Assembly: GCA_021648025.1 (NCBI GenBank)
Contig: JAKITO010000001.1
Location: 1-64,000, forward strand
Direction of reading: 5' to 3'
Origin: Paracoccaceae bacterium
Lineage (GTDB): Bacteria; Pseudomonadota; Alphaproteobacteria; Rhodobacterales; Rhodobacteraceae
Length of the DNA stretch: 64,000 bases
Shown here: piece after piece, positions 18,514 to 27,906 of the stretch
Layout: each line of letters starts with the position of its first letter
Numbering within the stretch: position 1 is the first letter of the stretch
Translations under genes and position numbers: made by a program
Notes under the pieces: model-generated
Told to the model about the DNA's origin: nothing
Databases searched by the model: none
What the model saw: the letters and a program-made list of their open reading frames with translations, nothing else

Positions 18514-19722
18514 TCAGGGATTACTTCTCAGGTCCAGTCTGGCCATCTTCAACATCACAACAAAGCCCATGCAGGACATGGCAAATATGCCAATTGCCAT
18601 GGGCCACATGGTGCCATTGAACAGCAGGCCGACTGGGGCGGCGATGGCGGCGGCGACGATTGTGGAAATGCCGCCGATCACGCTGGCGGCCATGCCGGCG
18701 ATATGGCCCATCGGTTCCATTGCAATGGCGTTCAGGTTGCCCAATGTGGTTCCGGCCATAAAGAAGATGCTGCATTGCCAGGCGACAAAGATGCCAAATA
18801 CCAGGGTTTCGCCCAGGGGCAGGGTATTGGTCAGCATGACGCCACCCGTCAGACAGGTTTGCCCGGCCAGCGACCAGGTGACGATGCGGCGCATGCCGAT
18901 GCGTTCGACGATGGTCGCGTTCAGGATGCTGGCGCTGCCGGCCACCAGCGACACCAAACCAAACCACAGTGGAAAACTGTCGGCGCGGGCGAATACCAAG
19001 TCATAGATCTGTTGCACCATAATCAACATGGTAAACAAGATACCCAAAGACAGTGATTGCACGATGATCGACAGGCGCACGACCGGGTGCGTCAGCATTT
19101 CCCGCACTGCCCCCAGGATCAGGTGGGCGCGAAACGGGCGGCGGTTTTTCTTGGCCAAAGGTTCGGGCAGGCGCAGGCCCATCCAGCTGACGGTGATCAC
19201 CGAGAAGAGGATGAACGCCAGGAATATCGCGCGCCAGTCGGCCAGGGCGATGATCCCGGCCCCCATCAGCGGTGCGAAGGCCGGGAAAATGGTAAAGATC
19301 ATCATCGCAATCGACATCATCTTGGCCATGGTGCGACCCGAATAAAGGTCACGCATGATCGCCACCCCGACAATGCGCGGCGCGGCGGCCCCCAGCCCCT
19401 GACAGACCCGCGCCGCCAGCACCACCTCAAGTGAATTGCTGGCCCAGGCCACACCCGAGGCGGCGATATAAAGTGCTGCGCCAAAATAGATCACCGGTTT
19501 GCGGCCAAAGGTGTCGGACAACGGACCGGTAAAGAAGGTGCCGACCCCCATGCCCAGCACAAACGCTGTCAGGATCAGCTGCGCACGGTTCAGGTCATCG
19601 GGGCTGAGTTCGGCACCGATCTGGGGCAGGGCGGGGAGCATCGAATCGATGGAAAAGGCGACGGTGGCAAACATCACCGCAATCAGGGTGATGAATTCGG
19701 GCCGCGACATCCGGTTTTGCAT
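18514..19722 (-). CDS. MFS efflux transporter, Bcr/CflA type
   Basis: The 402-aa product has twelve predicted membrane segments. Its start MQNRMSRPEFITLIAVMFATV, the DSMLPALPQIG of helix 1, and GPLSDTFGRKPVIYFG between helices 2 and 3 (the MFS loop motif) place it with the Bcr/CflA drug-resistance group. The substrate is unknown; bicyclomycin, sulfonamide or dipeptide export are known for relatives. It is probably monocistronic. Confidence 0.85.
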   Translation of the reverse strand: MQNRMSRPEFITLIAVMFATVAFSIDSMLPALPQIGAELSPDDLNRAQLILTAFVLGMGVGTFFTGPLSDTFGRKPVIYFGAALYIAASGVAWASNSLEVVLAARVCQGLGAAAPRIVGVAIMRDLYSGRTMAKMMSIAMMIFTIFPAFAPLMGAGIIALADWRAIFLAFILFSVITVSWMGLRLPEPLAKKNRRPFRAHLILGAVREMLTHPVVRLSIIVQSLSLGILFTMLIMVQQIYDLVFARADSFPLWFGLVSLVAGSASILNATIVERIGMRRIVTWSLAGQTCLTGGVMLTNTLPLGETLVFGIFVAWQCSIFFMAGTTLGNLNAIAMEPMGHIAGMAASVIGGISTIVAAAIAAPVGLLFNGTMWPMAIGIFAMSCMGFVVMLKMARLDLRSNP

Positions 19723-19816
19723 GATAGTTGACCTGTGAATTACTCTTGGGCGCTATCACGGTTGTTTGGCGCACGCCAGAGGCTGGGCCATGTGGGGTTT
19801 GCGCAAATTTTCAGGG

Positions 19817-20173
19817 TCATTCTTTTGGCAGGCTATCCACATTGGCGGCTGGCGGGTCTTGCGGGGCGCCATTGCCCAGCCGGGCGATCAGCCACTTGGT
19901 GTGTTCTTCGCGTTTGCGCATGTGGAAGATGGCAAATTGCTGGATTGCCACGATAAACACGCCAAGACCGACAAAAATGAAAACCGTGGTGCCGATCTTT
20001 CCCAGGGCTGTTACCGGCACCAGTTGACCATACCCCACGGTTGATAGGGTAATCACGGTAAAGAAATAGGAATCAAGCCAGCTCCAGCCTTCGACAAAGT
20101 GAAAGAACACCGTGCCCAGCGTGATGACCCCGACCAGAGAGATGATCACCGTATGCGCCTTGAACTGTTTCAT
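19817..20173 (-). CDS. Small two-TM potassium channel protein
   Basis: The 118-aa product has a first membrane helix at about 8-26, a pore region with the selectivity filter TVGYG at 45-49, and a second helix at about 58-82. A charged cytoplasmic tail without an RCK domain follows. It should form a K+-selective tetramer. It overlaps the upstream frnE-like gene by four bases (ATGA), so the two are translationally coupled. Confidence 0.88.
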   Translation of the reverse strand: MKQFKAHTVIISLVGVITLGTVFFHFVEGWSWLDSYFFTVITLSTVGYGQLVPVTALGKIGTTVFIFVGLGVFIVAIQQFAIFHMRKREEHTKWLIARLGNGAPQDPPAANVDSLPKE

Positions 20174-20817
20174 GCGTTGGTTTGCTGCTGCAATTCGGCG
20201 ATAACCCTGGCCCAGAGTTCGGGTGGCTGTGCGCCAGGTACGGCGTGCTGGCCAGCCACCACAAAGGTGGGCACCGAAGTGACGCCCATTTCGCGGCTAT
20301 GGGTATCGCGGGCGCGGATTTCCATCACGTCGGTGTCACCTGACAGCAGTTTCAGCACCAGTGACGCGTCAAGGCCGATGCCATCGGCGATGTCACCCAA
20401 AACGTCGTGATTGCCGATGTCGCGGGCGTCAACAAAATACGCGTGAAACAGGGCATCAACCGCTTTGGTCTGTTTGCTTTCGATTCCGGCCCAGTGGATC
20501 AACCGGTGGGCGTCGATGGTGTTGGGGGTGCGTTTCATGCCCTCAAAGTCGATCTTCAACCCCAGCGCTTCGGCCTTTTCCACCACCGGCAAATAGGCCT
20601 GAACAGCGCCTTTCTGGCCGCCGAATTTGCCTGCCAGATAATCGCGCCGGTCCATGCCTTCGCGCGGCATGTCGGGATTAAGCTGAAAGGGGTGCCATTG
20701 AATGGCGAACGGGTGATCGGGGGCGGCGGCCAGTGCGCAATCAAGCTGGGACTTGCCAATATAACACCACGGGCAGATCGGGTCGGATATGATATCCAGG
20801 GTGACAGGTTCGGTCAT
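20170..20817 (-). CDS. DsbA-family oxidoreductase, FrnE-like
   Basis: The 215-aa product is a thioredoxin-fold DsbA relative with CPWC at 15-18 near the N-terminus and the cis-proline region VTSVPTFVV near 184-192. It has no signal peptide, as expected for cytoplasmic FrnE-like proteins and HCCA isomerases. Two active-site cysteines favour a disulfide oxidoreductase over an isomerase. It overlaps its neighbours by four bases on both sides, forming a tight three-gene operon with the acyl-CoA synthetase and the channel. Confidence 0.85.
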   Translation of the reverse strand: MTEPVTLDIISDPICPWCYIGKSQLDCALAAAPDHPFAIQWHPFQLNPDMPREGMDRRDYLAGKFGGQKGAVQAYLPVVEKAEALGLKIDFEGMKRTPNTIDAHRLIHWAGIESKQTKAVDALFHAYFVDARDIGNHDVLGDIADGIGLDASLVLKLLSGDTDVMEIRARDTHSREMGVTSVPTFVVAGQHAVPGAQPPELWARVIAELQQQTNA

Positions 20818-22343
20818 GTTTCATTGGCCTTAAAATATGCGGGGAAATATGCGGGCAGAGAGCTGCGGTGAAGTTTGCCGTTTGCGCCGGTGGGCAGGGA
20901 CGGGACATGAATAAAGGCGCGCGGCTGTTTATAGCGCGCCAGGTTTGCCTCCACATAAGCACGCAAGGGCGCTTCGTCCAGAGGGGCGGGGGCGGTGTAG
21001 AAGGCGGCAATGATGTTGACGCCCGGTTTGACTTCGACTTGGGTGACGCCAATTTCGCTCAGGCCGGGATATTTGGCCAGGGTGGCTTCGACCTCAAGCG
21101 GTGAAACCCTGGTACCGCCGGGGTTCATCATGTCGTCATTGCGCCCAAGGTAGGTGATCTGGCCGGTTGGGTCCATTTGGCCGATGTCGCCGGTCAGAAA
21201 CCAGTCACCCTGCATTCGCGCCCGGGTTTCTTCGGCGGCGTCAAGATATCCAAGCATCAGGCCGGGGTCATTTTGGTCGATGGCGATGGTGCCAGGGGTG
21301 TTCACAGGAACCGGACCGCGGGCATCAACGATGGCCACGCGGCGCCCGGTTTGGGGGTGGCCCAGGGCGTGACCGGTGGTCGGGTGCGCCGGACTGGACG
21401 AGATGAAGGTGGAACATTCGGACATGCCATAGGCCTCATGAATGGCGGTGCCTGTGGCGTCACCCCATTGGTCGCGCAACGGCTGGGACAGCTTTTCACC
21501 CGCACTCAGCGCGTGGCGAAGGGATGGGGTGTCAAAGGGGCGGTTGGTCTGGAGCATCTTGCGGTAGACGCCGGGGGCGGCGGCAAAGATGGTGGCGTGG
21601 TGTGCCCGCAGCAAGGCCGGGATCGCGTCGATTTCGATGCCGGGTGCAGGGATCAGGGCGGTGGCACCGACCGACCAGGGGTCCATCAGTCCGGTGCCAA
21701 GGGTATAGGTCCAGTTGAATGCACCCGCGTGCAGCAGGCGGTCAAAGACATGCAGGTCATACCAGCCTTTGATCATCATCCGTCGGGCCCAGATGGCGCG
21801 GTGCGCATGGGCCACAGCGCGGGGGTTGCCTGAGGTGCCGGAGGTATAGACGATATAGCCCATGCGGTTGGGATCACCCATGTGCCAGTCACACGGCGGC
21901 AGGGTGAACATGGCTTGAAGCGCTTTCAGGGGCAGGCGGTTCGGGTGATTGGGGCAGGGCACCTTTGGGTCGTGCAGGATGGCGGCGGGGACCAGATCGT
22001 CGATCATGCGGGCGACCTCTGGCGTGGTTAGCTGGGCCGAGGTTGGCACCGGCACCAGGCCAGCAGCGATCGCCCCAAGATAGGCAATCGGAAAATCAGC
22101 CGAGTTGCCCAACCGCATCAGCACGATCTGGCCGGGTGTCAGCCCAGCCTTCAGCAGGCCGGTGCCCAGCCCACGCACCGCCGCCTGCAATTGGCTGTAG
22201 GTCCAGTTGTTGCACTGGTCACGGTACAGCACACTCAGCGCAGTTTTGTCACCCCGGCTGGACGCAAGTGCCAGCACATGTGCCGCCATATTGAACGGCG
22301 CTGGGCAGGGTGTGTCCGGGCCTTGGTCAAAGAGTGATGCCAT
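20814..22343 (-). CDS. Acyl-CoA synthetase / AMP-dependent ligase
   Basis: The 509-aa adenylate-forming enzyme has the P-loop-like YTSGTSGNPR at 166-175, YGMSECSTF in the A5 region, LTGDIGQMDPTGQITYLGR in A7-A8, and the catalytic lysine in NGKLHRSSL near the C-terminus. It activates a carboxylic acid to an acyl-CoA through an acyl-AMP. The length and A5 motif resemble the benzoate/acetate-like group more than long-chain ligases. The substrate is unknown. It is first in a three-gene coupled operon. Confidence 0.87.
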   Translation of the reverse strand: MASLFDQGPDTPCPAPFNMAAHVLALASSRGDKTALSVLYRDQCNNWTYSQLQAAVRGLGTGLLKAGLTPGQIVLMRLGNSADFPIAYLGAIAAGLVPVPTSAQLTTPEVARMIDDLVPAAILHDPKVPCPNHPNRLPLKALQAMFTLPPCDWHMGDPNRMGYIVYTSGTSGNPRAVAHAHRAIWARRMMIKGWYDLHVFDRLLHAGAFNWTYTLGTGLMDPWSVGATALIPAPGIEIDAIPALLRAHHATIFAAAPGVYRKMLQTNRPFDTPSLRHALSAGEKLSQPLRDQWGDATGTAIHEAYGMSECSTFISSSPAHPTTGHALGHPQTGRRVAIVDARGPVPVNTPGTIAIDQNDPGLMLGYLDAAEETRARMQGDWFLTGDIGQMDPTGQITYLGRNDDMMNPGGTRVSPLEVEATLAKYPGLSEIGVTQVEVKPGVNIIAAFYTAPAPLDEAPLRAYVEANLARYKQPRAFIHVPSLPTGANGKLHRSSLPAYFPAYFKANET

Positions 22344-22567
22344 GCCCGGTCGCTAACCTGTGAAAGGCCGCGTTGCAAGCTGATGGGCAGGCCACATAGA
22401 CAGAGCATGCGCCCAAGAGACACGCCTTTGTTGATCGAGATCGTTCGAAGTGGTGGCGAGGCGCAGGTCGCGGCAACTTTGCATTTCGCCTCTCAGTGCC
22501 CGATTCAAAACTCAGTTGCAGCAGCATCAAAATCCTGGTGCCGACATCGCATTGTGTTACTGGTGGC

Positions 22568-23410
22568 TCAAGACAGGCGATAAAACCTGGCAGCCGTTCC
22601 ACCAAAAATTTCCGCGCGCTCAGGTTCGGACAAGCCCCGCGTCAAGTCCTGGGCGATGTCATGCCAGTCGCTGTATTCTGCCTGCAAACGGCAAACCGGC
22701 CAATCAGAACCCCACATGATCCGTTTTGCCCCGAACGCGTTCAGGACATGTTCCGCAAAGGGGCGCAAGTCGTCGATCGCCCAGCCGTCGCCCGCCTCGG
22801 TGACAAGCCCGGAGAATTTGCAGCAGCCGTTTGTCATATCTGCAAGTCGCGACATGCCGTCGGCCCATTGCGAAAACGCATCCTGGCCTGCGCGTTGATC
22901 GCCAATCCGCGGCTTCATACAGTGATCATAGACGACACGCATCTCGGGATAGTTCGCAACGAGCGTCAGAAAATTGGGCAGATGTTCAGGAAAGCCAAGC
23001 GCATCAAAGCTCAGGCCCAGGTCAACAACGGCGTGAAACGCCCATTGCACGTCCTCGCGTAACATCCAGTTCACATCCGGGATGTCCTGGATCATTGGCC
23101 GCACCCCCAGGAATTTCGGGTGTGCTGCGAATCTCTCAAGGTGGGCCAGGTCGCTTGGGTCGTCGAAATTGATCCAGCCGACAATGCCTTTGATCAAGGG
23201 TGTGGCATCGGCCATTCCCAGCATGTATTCCGTTTCCTGAACGGTTGCGGCGGCTTGCACAACGACAGTGCCGTCAATGGCATGCCTGGCCAAAGCCGGT
23301 GCGAGATCGGAAGGGCCATAGGCGCGGTTCAGGATCAGATTGTCTTGCGGCATCCAATCGTAGTCGCCCCGCAAAGGTTGCCAGAAATGTTGATGTGCGT
23401 CGATCTTCAT
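22568..23410 (-). CDS. Amidohydrolase-2 family sugar lactonase-like protein
   Basis: The 280-aa product starts MKIDAHQHFW, the metal-binding HxH of amidohydrolase-2 proteins, and has IMWGSDWPVCR with the catalytic aspartate near residue 236. The closest well-known members hydrolyse L-fucono- or L-rhamnono-lactones. The ATG at 23410 (after AGAGGA) is chosen over an upstream frame from 23458. It overlaps the aldo/keto reductase stop by four bases (ATGA). Together the two could oxidise a sugar to a lactone and then open the lactone. The substrate is inferred only from family. Confidence 0.8.
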   Translation of the reverse strand: MKIDAHQHFWQPLRGDYDWMPQDNLILNRAYGPSDLAPALARHAIDGTVVVQAAATVQETEYMLGMADATPLIKGIVGWINFDDPSDLAHLERFAAHPKFLGVRPMIQDIPDVNWMLREDVQWAFHAVVDLGLSFDALGFPEHLPNFLTLVANYPEMRVVYDHCMKPRIGDQRAGQDAFSQWADGMSRLADMTNGCCKFSGLVTEAGDGWAIDDLRPFAEHVLNAFGAKRIMWGSDWPVCRLQAEYSDWHDIAQDLTRGLSEPERAEIFGGTAARFYRLS

Positions 23411-24435
23411 GTTGTTGCGTCCTCTCGCATAAGGCCCCTGGATTTCAGATCCGCCCAAAGTGCGGCGGGGATATCTGCCTGTGCGGCTTGAAGGTTGCTG
23501 GCCATCTCGGCCACGCCTTGCCCGCCGGGGATCACCGCGACATGGGCCGAATTCATCAGTGGGAACTGGAAAGCAGCATCAAGCATGCGAACACCGTGAT
23601 CGGTGCAAACCGCCTCAATTGCATTTACCCGTTCGATGATGTCCCGGGGCGCGGGATCATAGTTGTAAAACGATCCGGGCTTTGCGCCGGTGGCCAGAAT
23701 GCCGGAATTATACGGGCCACCGGTTATGATCCCGATCCCGCGCGCCTCGCACAGCGGCAGGAAACTATCGAGCGCCTTTTGCTCTAAAAGCGTATAGCGA
23801 CCGGCCAGCAGGAAAAGGTCAAAATCGCCACGTTCGGCCAGTGTCTGGCAGACCTCCCATTCGTTGATGCCCCCGCCGATGGCCTTGATCATCCCCTGAT
23901 CACGCAGCGATATCATCGCGTCATACCCGCGCCCGCCAAAGAACTCTTGGATACGCATGTCGGACATTTCTTTCGATCCATGCGAGAAAACACACAAGTC
24001 ATGGACATATAAAATATCAATCCGCTCTACGCCCAGCCGAGAGAACGAATGTTCGAATGAGCGCATAACCCCGTCATATGTGTAATCATATTGCTCGCGG
24101 CGCTGCGGGACGTTGAACCATTTGCCGATACCTGTGCGATGTTCTGGCGCGCATTGCTGCATCAAACGCCCAACTTTACTGGACAGCACATAGTCATCGC
24201 GCGGCTTGTCGCGTAAAAACGGGTTCAGGCGCGTTTCCGACAATCCAAGACCATAAAGCGGTGCGGTATCGAAGTAACGCACGCCGCCCTCCCACGCGGC
24301 ATCAAGTGTCGCGCGCGCATCCCCGTCCGAGATTGCCTTGTAAAGGTTTCCCAAAGGTGCCGTGCCAAAGCCCAGTTCGGTGAATGTCATCCCGCCGTTG
24401 CCAAGCCTGTCCCAGTGCCGTGTCTTCAAAACCAT
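23407..24435 (-). CDS. Aldo/keto reductase (sugar 1-dehydrogenase-like)
   Basis: The 342-aa product has the AKR tetrad region: GVRYFDTAPLYGLGLSE at 51-67 with D56 and Y61, and VLSSKVGRL near 88-96 with the lysine. It resembles D-threo-aldose/L-fucose 1-dehydrogenases and pyridoxal dehydrogenases. The ATG at 24435 follows GAGGAG; the in-frame TTG at 24453 would put this ribosome site inside the gene. It is first in a minus-strand pair with the lactonase-like gene and divergent from the sgcQ-like operon across 92 bp. Confidence 0.82.
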   Translation of the reverse strand: MVLKTRHWDRLGNGGMTFTELGFGTAPLGNLYKAISDGDARATLDAAWEGGVRYFDTAPLYGLGLSETRLNPFLRDKPRDDYVLSSKVGRLMQQCAPEHRTGIGKWFNVPQRREQYDYTYDGVMRSFEHSFSRLGVERIDILYVHDLCVFSHGSKEMSDMRIQEFFGGRGYDAMISLRDQGMIKAIGGGINEWEVCQTLAERGDFDLFLLAGRYTLLEQKALDSFLPLCEARGIGIITGGPYNSGILATGAKPGSFYNYDPAPRDIIERVNAIEAVCTDHGVRMLDAAFQFPLMNSAHVAVIPGGQGVAEMASNLQAAQADIPAALWADLKSRGLMREDATT

Positions 24436-24527
24436 CACGTTCTCCTCAAGCAATACAGACAGCTTAACCCAGTTTCCCTTTGCATGAACAGCACGCCGGT
24501 CATAATGTTTGAGAAGGGAGAGCTTTT

Positions 24528-25328
24528 ATGACAGCAAATTTCAAACGCGTCTTTGGAGAGACCAAACCAGTCATCGGTATGGTACATATCGGGGCTTTGC
24601 CGGGGTCGCCTCTTTTTGATCCGTCTCTCGATCTGGTCGCAAGCGCGCGCGCCGACCTTTTGGCGTTGCAGAATGCGGGCTTTGACGCGGTGATGTTCGG
24701 CAATGAAAATGATCGCCCCTACGAATTTGATGTCGACACGGCATCGACCGCGACAATGGCGGCAATCATTGGCGCGCTAAAGTCTCAGATCACGGTGCCG
24801 TTCGGTGTCAATGTTCTGTGGGACCCGATGTCGAGCATCGCTTTGGGGGCGGCGACAGGGGCTGCGTTTGTGCGCGAGATTTTCACCGGTTTCCATGCGT
24901 CTGACATGGGACCGTGGACGCCTGATGCGGGCAAAGCCATGCGTTACCGCGATCGGCTGGGGCGCGCCGATATGGCGATGCTTTACAATGTTTGCGCCGA
25001 GTTCGCGCATTCGCTTGATCAACGTTCCTTGCCGGACCGCGCGCGCAGCGCCGTGTTTTCCTCGGTTCCCGATGCGGTTCTTGTATCGGGCCAGATCACC
25101 GGCGAGGCCGCGGCCCTGTCGGATCTGGAAGCGGTGAAAGCCGTCCTGCCAGAGACCGCCGTAATGGCAAATACCGGAGTAAAGCACGACACGGTTGCGG
25201 ATGTTCTGGCGATTGCCGATGGCTGCATCGTCGGATCATCTCTAAAGGTTGATGGAGATACCTGGAACCCGGTTGACCCGGCGCGCGCGCTTGATTTCAT
25301 GGATCGCGCGCGGGCGGCGCGCAAATGA
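24528..25328 (+). CDS. BtpA/SgcQ family protein
   Basis: The 266-aa product is a TIM-barrel-like member of the BtpA family: PVIGMVHIGALPGSP at 14-28, GFDAVMFGNENDRPY near 53-67, and ANTGVKHDTV near 214-223 followed by DGCIVGSSLKVDGD. BtpA was linked to photosystem I stability in cyanobacteria, and SgcQ is part of the unassigned E. coli sgc locus; no reaction is proven. Here it leads a coupled operon with an M42-like protein and an FGGY kinase, pointing to a role on a sugar or sugar-phosphate. Confidence 0.85.
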   Translation: MTANFKRVFGETKPVIGMVHIGALPGSPLFDPSLDLVASARADLLALQNAGFDAVMFGNENDRPYEFDVDTASTATMAAIIGALKSQITVPFGVNVLWDPMSSIALGAATGAAFVREIFTGFHASDMGPWTPDAGKAMRYRDRLGRADMAMLYNVCAEFAHSLDQRSLPDRARSAVFSSVPDAVLVSGQITGEAAALSDLEAVKAVLPETAVMANTGVKHDTVADVLAIADGCIVGSSLKVDGDTWNPVDPARALDFMDRARAARK

Positions 25329-26419
25329 AAAACCGTATCAAGCGCGATTTGATGGATTTGATGATGGTGCCGGGATTGTCCGGCCACGAAGACCGCGTGC
25401 GGCGGTTTTTACGGGGTCGGTTGGAGGCGATGGGCGTTGCCAGCAGGTCAGACCGCCTGGGCAACCTGGTTGCGCATTTTCCGGGCGTTGGACCGCGCGT
25501 GATGTTGTTCGCCCATATGGACCAGCTGGGGTTCATCGTGCGCCGGATCGAGGCGGACGGGCTGATCCGGTTGGCGCGGCTTGGCGGTGTGCCGGAACGT
25601 GCCTTGGCCGCTCAGCAAGTGTTGATCTGTGTCGGTGAAGGTCGCGATATTCCCGGAATTATTGCCAACAAAAGCCACCACGCGACGACACTTTCTGAAA
25701 AATACCAGGTGACGCCTTTTGCCGAGCTGTATGTGGATACGGGGCTGTCATGCGCCGCCGAGGTCGAGGCGGCCGGTATCCGCATTGGCGCGCCGGTTGT
25801 TTATGCGCCTCAGGCGGTGGAATTGGGCAATGACCGGATTTGCGGAACCTGCGTGGATGACCGCGCGGGCTGTGCCGTTTTGATCGAGATGGCGCGGTTG
25901 TTGAAGGACCGCACCAGTGGCCCGCCGGTTGATCTGGCCTTTACCGTGCTGGAAGAGTTCAACCTGCGCGGCGCCCAGCCGCTGGCGCAGGTGTTACAGC
26001 CTGACATTGCCATCCAGCTTGATCTGATGCTGGCAACTGATACGCCTGATATGGGCGCGCGTGGGGATATGGTGTTGGGGGGTGGTCCGGGAATGAGCCT
26101 GTATTCCTTCCATGGGCGCGGCACCCTGAACGGGGTTATCCCGCATCCGGCAATGGTTGATCTGTTTGAGCGGGCGGCGAAAACTGCGGGTATTCCCTTG
26201 CAGCGCAGCGCGCAGGTTGGGGTGTTGACGGACCTGTCTTATGTGCAACTGACCGGTGAAGGTGTGGCCGCGATCGATATGGGGTTTCCCATGCGGTATT
26301 CGCACTCTGCCCGCGAACTTTGCGACCTGGATGATTTGGTTTCCCTGACCAGATTGCTGGATGTCGCCCTTGGTGGGATTGGGCCGGAATTTAGTTTGGA
26401 CCGCGATGATTATACCTGA
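25325..26419 (+). CDS. M42 family peptidase-like protein (SgcX-like)
   Basis: The 364-aa product has the full M42 metal set: FAHMDQLGF with H64 and D66, CVDDRAGC with D178, LEEFNLRGA with the catalytic pair E210/E211, and a late MRYSHSARE histidine. M42 proteins are usually aminopeptidases or deblocking enzymes, but SgcX in E. coli sits beside SgcQ in a sugar locus. The start overlaps the sgcQ-like gene by four bases (ATGA) and the stop overlaps the kinase start (TGATG). The tight coupling suggests a catabolic deacylase or amidase rather than a general peptidase; this is inference. Confidence 0.82.
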   Translation: MKNRIKRDLMDLMMVPGLSGHEDRVRRFLRGRLEAMGVASRSDRLGNLVAHFPGVGPRVMLFAHMDQLGFIVRRIEADGLIRLARLGGVPERALAAQQVLICVGEGRDIPGIIANKSHHATTLSEKYQVTPFAELYVDTGLSCAAEVEAAGIRIGAPVVYAPQAVELGNDRICGTCVDDRAGCAVLIEMARLLKDRTSGPPVDLAFTVLEEFNLRGAQPLAQVLQPDIAIQLDLMLATDTPDMGARGDMVLGGGPGMSLYSFHGRGTLNGVIPHPAMVDLFERAAKTAGIPLQRSAQVGVLTDLSYVQLTGEGVAAIDMGFPMRYSHSARELCDLDDLVSLTRLLDVALGGIGPEFSLDRDDYT

Positions 26420-27906
26420 TGGCCTACACACTTGGAATTGATATTGGCACCTATGAAACCAAGGGTGTTTTGGTTGATGAAACCGGCGTGATCCATGCGC
26501 AGGCCGCGCGCGCACATAAGATGCTGGTGCCACAGACCGGCTGGGCCGAGCACCGTCCTGAACAGGACTGGTGGGGTGATTTCGTCTTTGTCTGCAAGAC
26601 GCTTTTGAACGAAAGCGGCGTGGGCCCGAATGAAATCAAGGCCGTTGCGTGCAGTGCAATTGGCCCGTGCATGTTGCCGGTGGATGCGAACGGCAATCCG
26701 TTGATGAACGGTGTGCTTTACGGGGTCGATTGCCGTGCCGAGTCAGAAGTGCGTGAACTGACCAAGCGGATCGGAAAAGAGACCCTGATCGCGCGTTGCG
26801 GCAATGCTCTGACATCTCAGTCCGTTGGGCCGAAAATACTTTGGCTCAGGCGCCAGCGCCCTGAAATCCATGCAAAAGCTGCACATATTCTTACCTCAAC
26901 CAGTTTCCTTGTTCAGCGCCTGACAGGCGAGGTGGTTATTGATCACTATACCGCGGCCAATTTCTCGCCGCTTTATGATATCTCAACCCGGTCATGGGTC
27001 GATGATCTGGCCGATGACATCGTGCCGCTTGCGAAACTGCCCCGGTTGCTGTGGTCAAATGAGATCGCCGGTCATATCACCAAAGCGGCCGCAGAAATCA
27101 CCGGCCTTGCCCAGGGCACGCCGGTCACGGCGGGCACCATTGATGCGGCGGCCGAAGCGCTTTCGGTTGGGGCCGATCGCCCTGGCGATATGATGATGAT
27201 GTACGGCTCGACCATCTTTATCATCCTGCGCGCACAGTCTCGGGTGTCAGATCCGCGCATCTGGTACGCGCCCTGGCTTTTTCAGGGCGAACATGCGTCC
27301 ATGGCCGGGCTGGCCACATCGGGGACGTTAACCCATTGGTTCCGTGACCAGATGGCGCGTGACCTAAGCGTTGGGGATGCGTTCCCGGCCTTGGCTGAAG
27401 AAGCCGCAAAATCTCCTCCTGGGGCCAACGGGCTGTTGATGTTGCCGTATTTCTCTGGCGAGAGAACGCCGATCCATGACGTTAACGCCAAGGGCGTCAT
27501 GTTCGGCCTGAACCTGACCCATACGCGCGGGGACATGTATCGTGCGTTGATCGAAGGGATTGCCCACAGCACACGCCACGTGACCGAAACCTTTGCCGAA
27601 CTGGGTCAGGTTCCCACACGTTTGCTTGCTGTTGGCGGGGGAACCAAAAACGCCCTTTGGCTGCAAGCCACATCAGACATCACCGGCCTTGACCAGATTG
27701 TCTGTGAAAAAACCACCGGGGCCAGCTATGGCGATGCGTTTCTGGCGGCGATGGCCGTTGGGCTGGTCAAGCGCACGGATATTGCCAACTGGAACCCTGT
27801 GGCAAAGACGATAACCGCACGCCCCAACGCGACCTATGACAAGGCGTACGGGTTGTTCCGCAGGCTGTATGAACAGACCAAAGACATTGCCGCCGAGCTT
27901 ACTTGA
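26419..27906 (+). CDS. FGGY-family carbohydrate kinase
   Basis: The 495-aa product is an ASKHA-fold sugar kinase. It has the N-terminal phosphate loop GIDIGTYETKGVLVD at 5-19 and GWAEHRPEQDWW near 41-52. GTIDAAAEALSVG near 235-247 holds the probable catalytic aspartate, and AVGGGTKNALWLQATSDI, near 398-415, is the second FGGY signature. It resembles xylulokinase-like members, but the sugar is not predictable by eye. It is coupled to the M42 gene. Its 3' end overlaps the converging permease gene by eight bases. Confidence 0.9.
   Translation: MAYTLGIDIGTYETKGVLVDETGVIHAQAARAHKMLVPQTGWAEHRPEQDWWGDFVFVCKTLLNESGVGPNEIKAVACSAIGPCMLPVDANGNPLMNGVLYGVDCRAESEVRELTKRIGKETLIARCGNALTSQSVGPKILWLRRQRPEIHAKAAHILTSTSFLVQRLTGEVVIDHYTAANFSPLYDISTRSWVDDLADDIVPLAKLPRLLWSNEIAGHITKAAAEITGLAQGTPVTAGTIDAAAEALSVGADRPGDMMMMYGSTIFIILRAQSRVSDPRIWYAPWLFQGEHASMAGLATSGTLTHWFRDQMARDLSVGDAFPALAEEAAKSPPGANGLLMLPYFSGERTPIHDVNAKGVMFGLNLTHTRGDMYRALIEGIAHSTRHVTETFAELGQVPTRLLAVGGGTKNALWLQATSDITGLDQIVCEKTTGASYGDAFLAAMAVGLVKRTDIANWNPVAKTITARPNATYDKAYGLFRRLYEQTKDIAAELT

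Noticed and set aside
22344-22567. Small gene in the 224-bp gap between the lactonase-like and acyl-CoA synthetase genes
   Set aside because: Frames there have no ribosome site and overlap both neighbours; nothing else is visible.
23411-23458. Longer N-terminus for the amidohydrolase
   Set aside because: The extra 16 residues overlap the aldo/keto reductase gene and precede the conserved MKIDAHQHFW start, which has its own ribosome site.
24480-24506. TTGCAT...CATAAT as promoter of the sgcQ-like operon
   Set aside because: The spacer is only 15 bases and the -35 is weak, so the call is not reliable.
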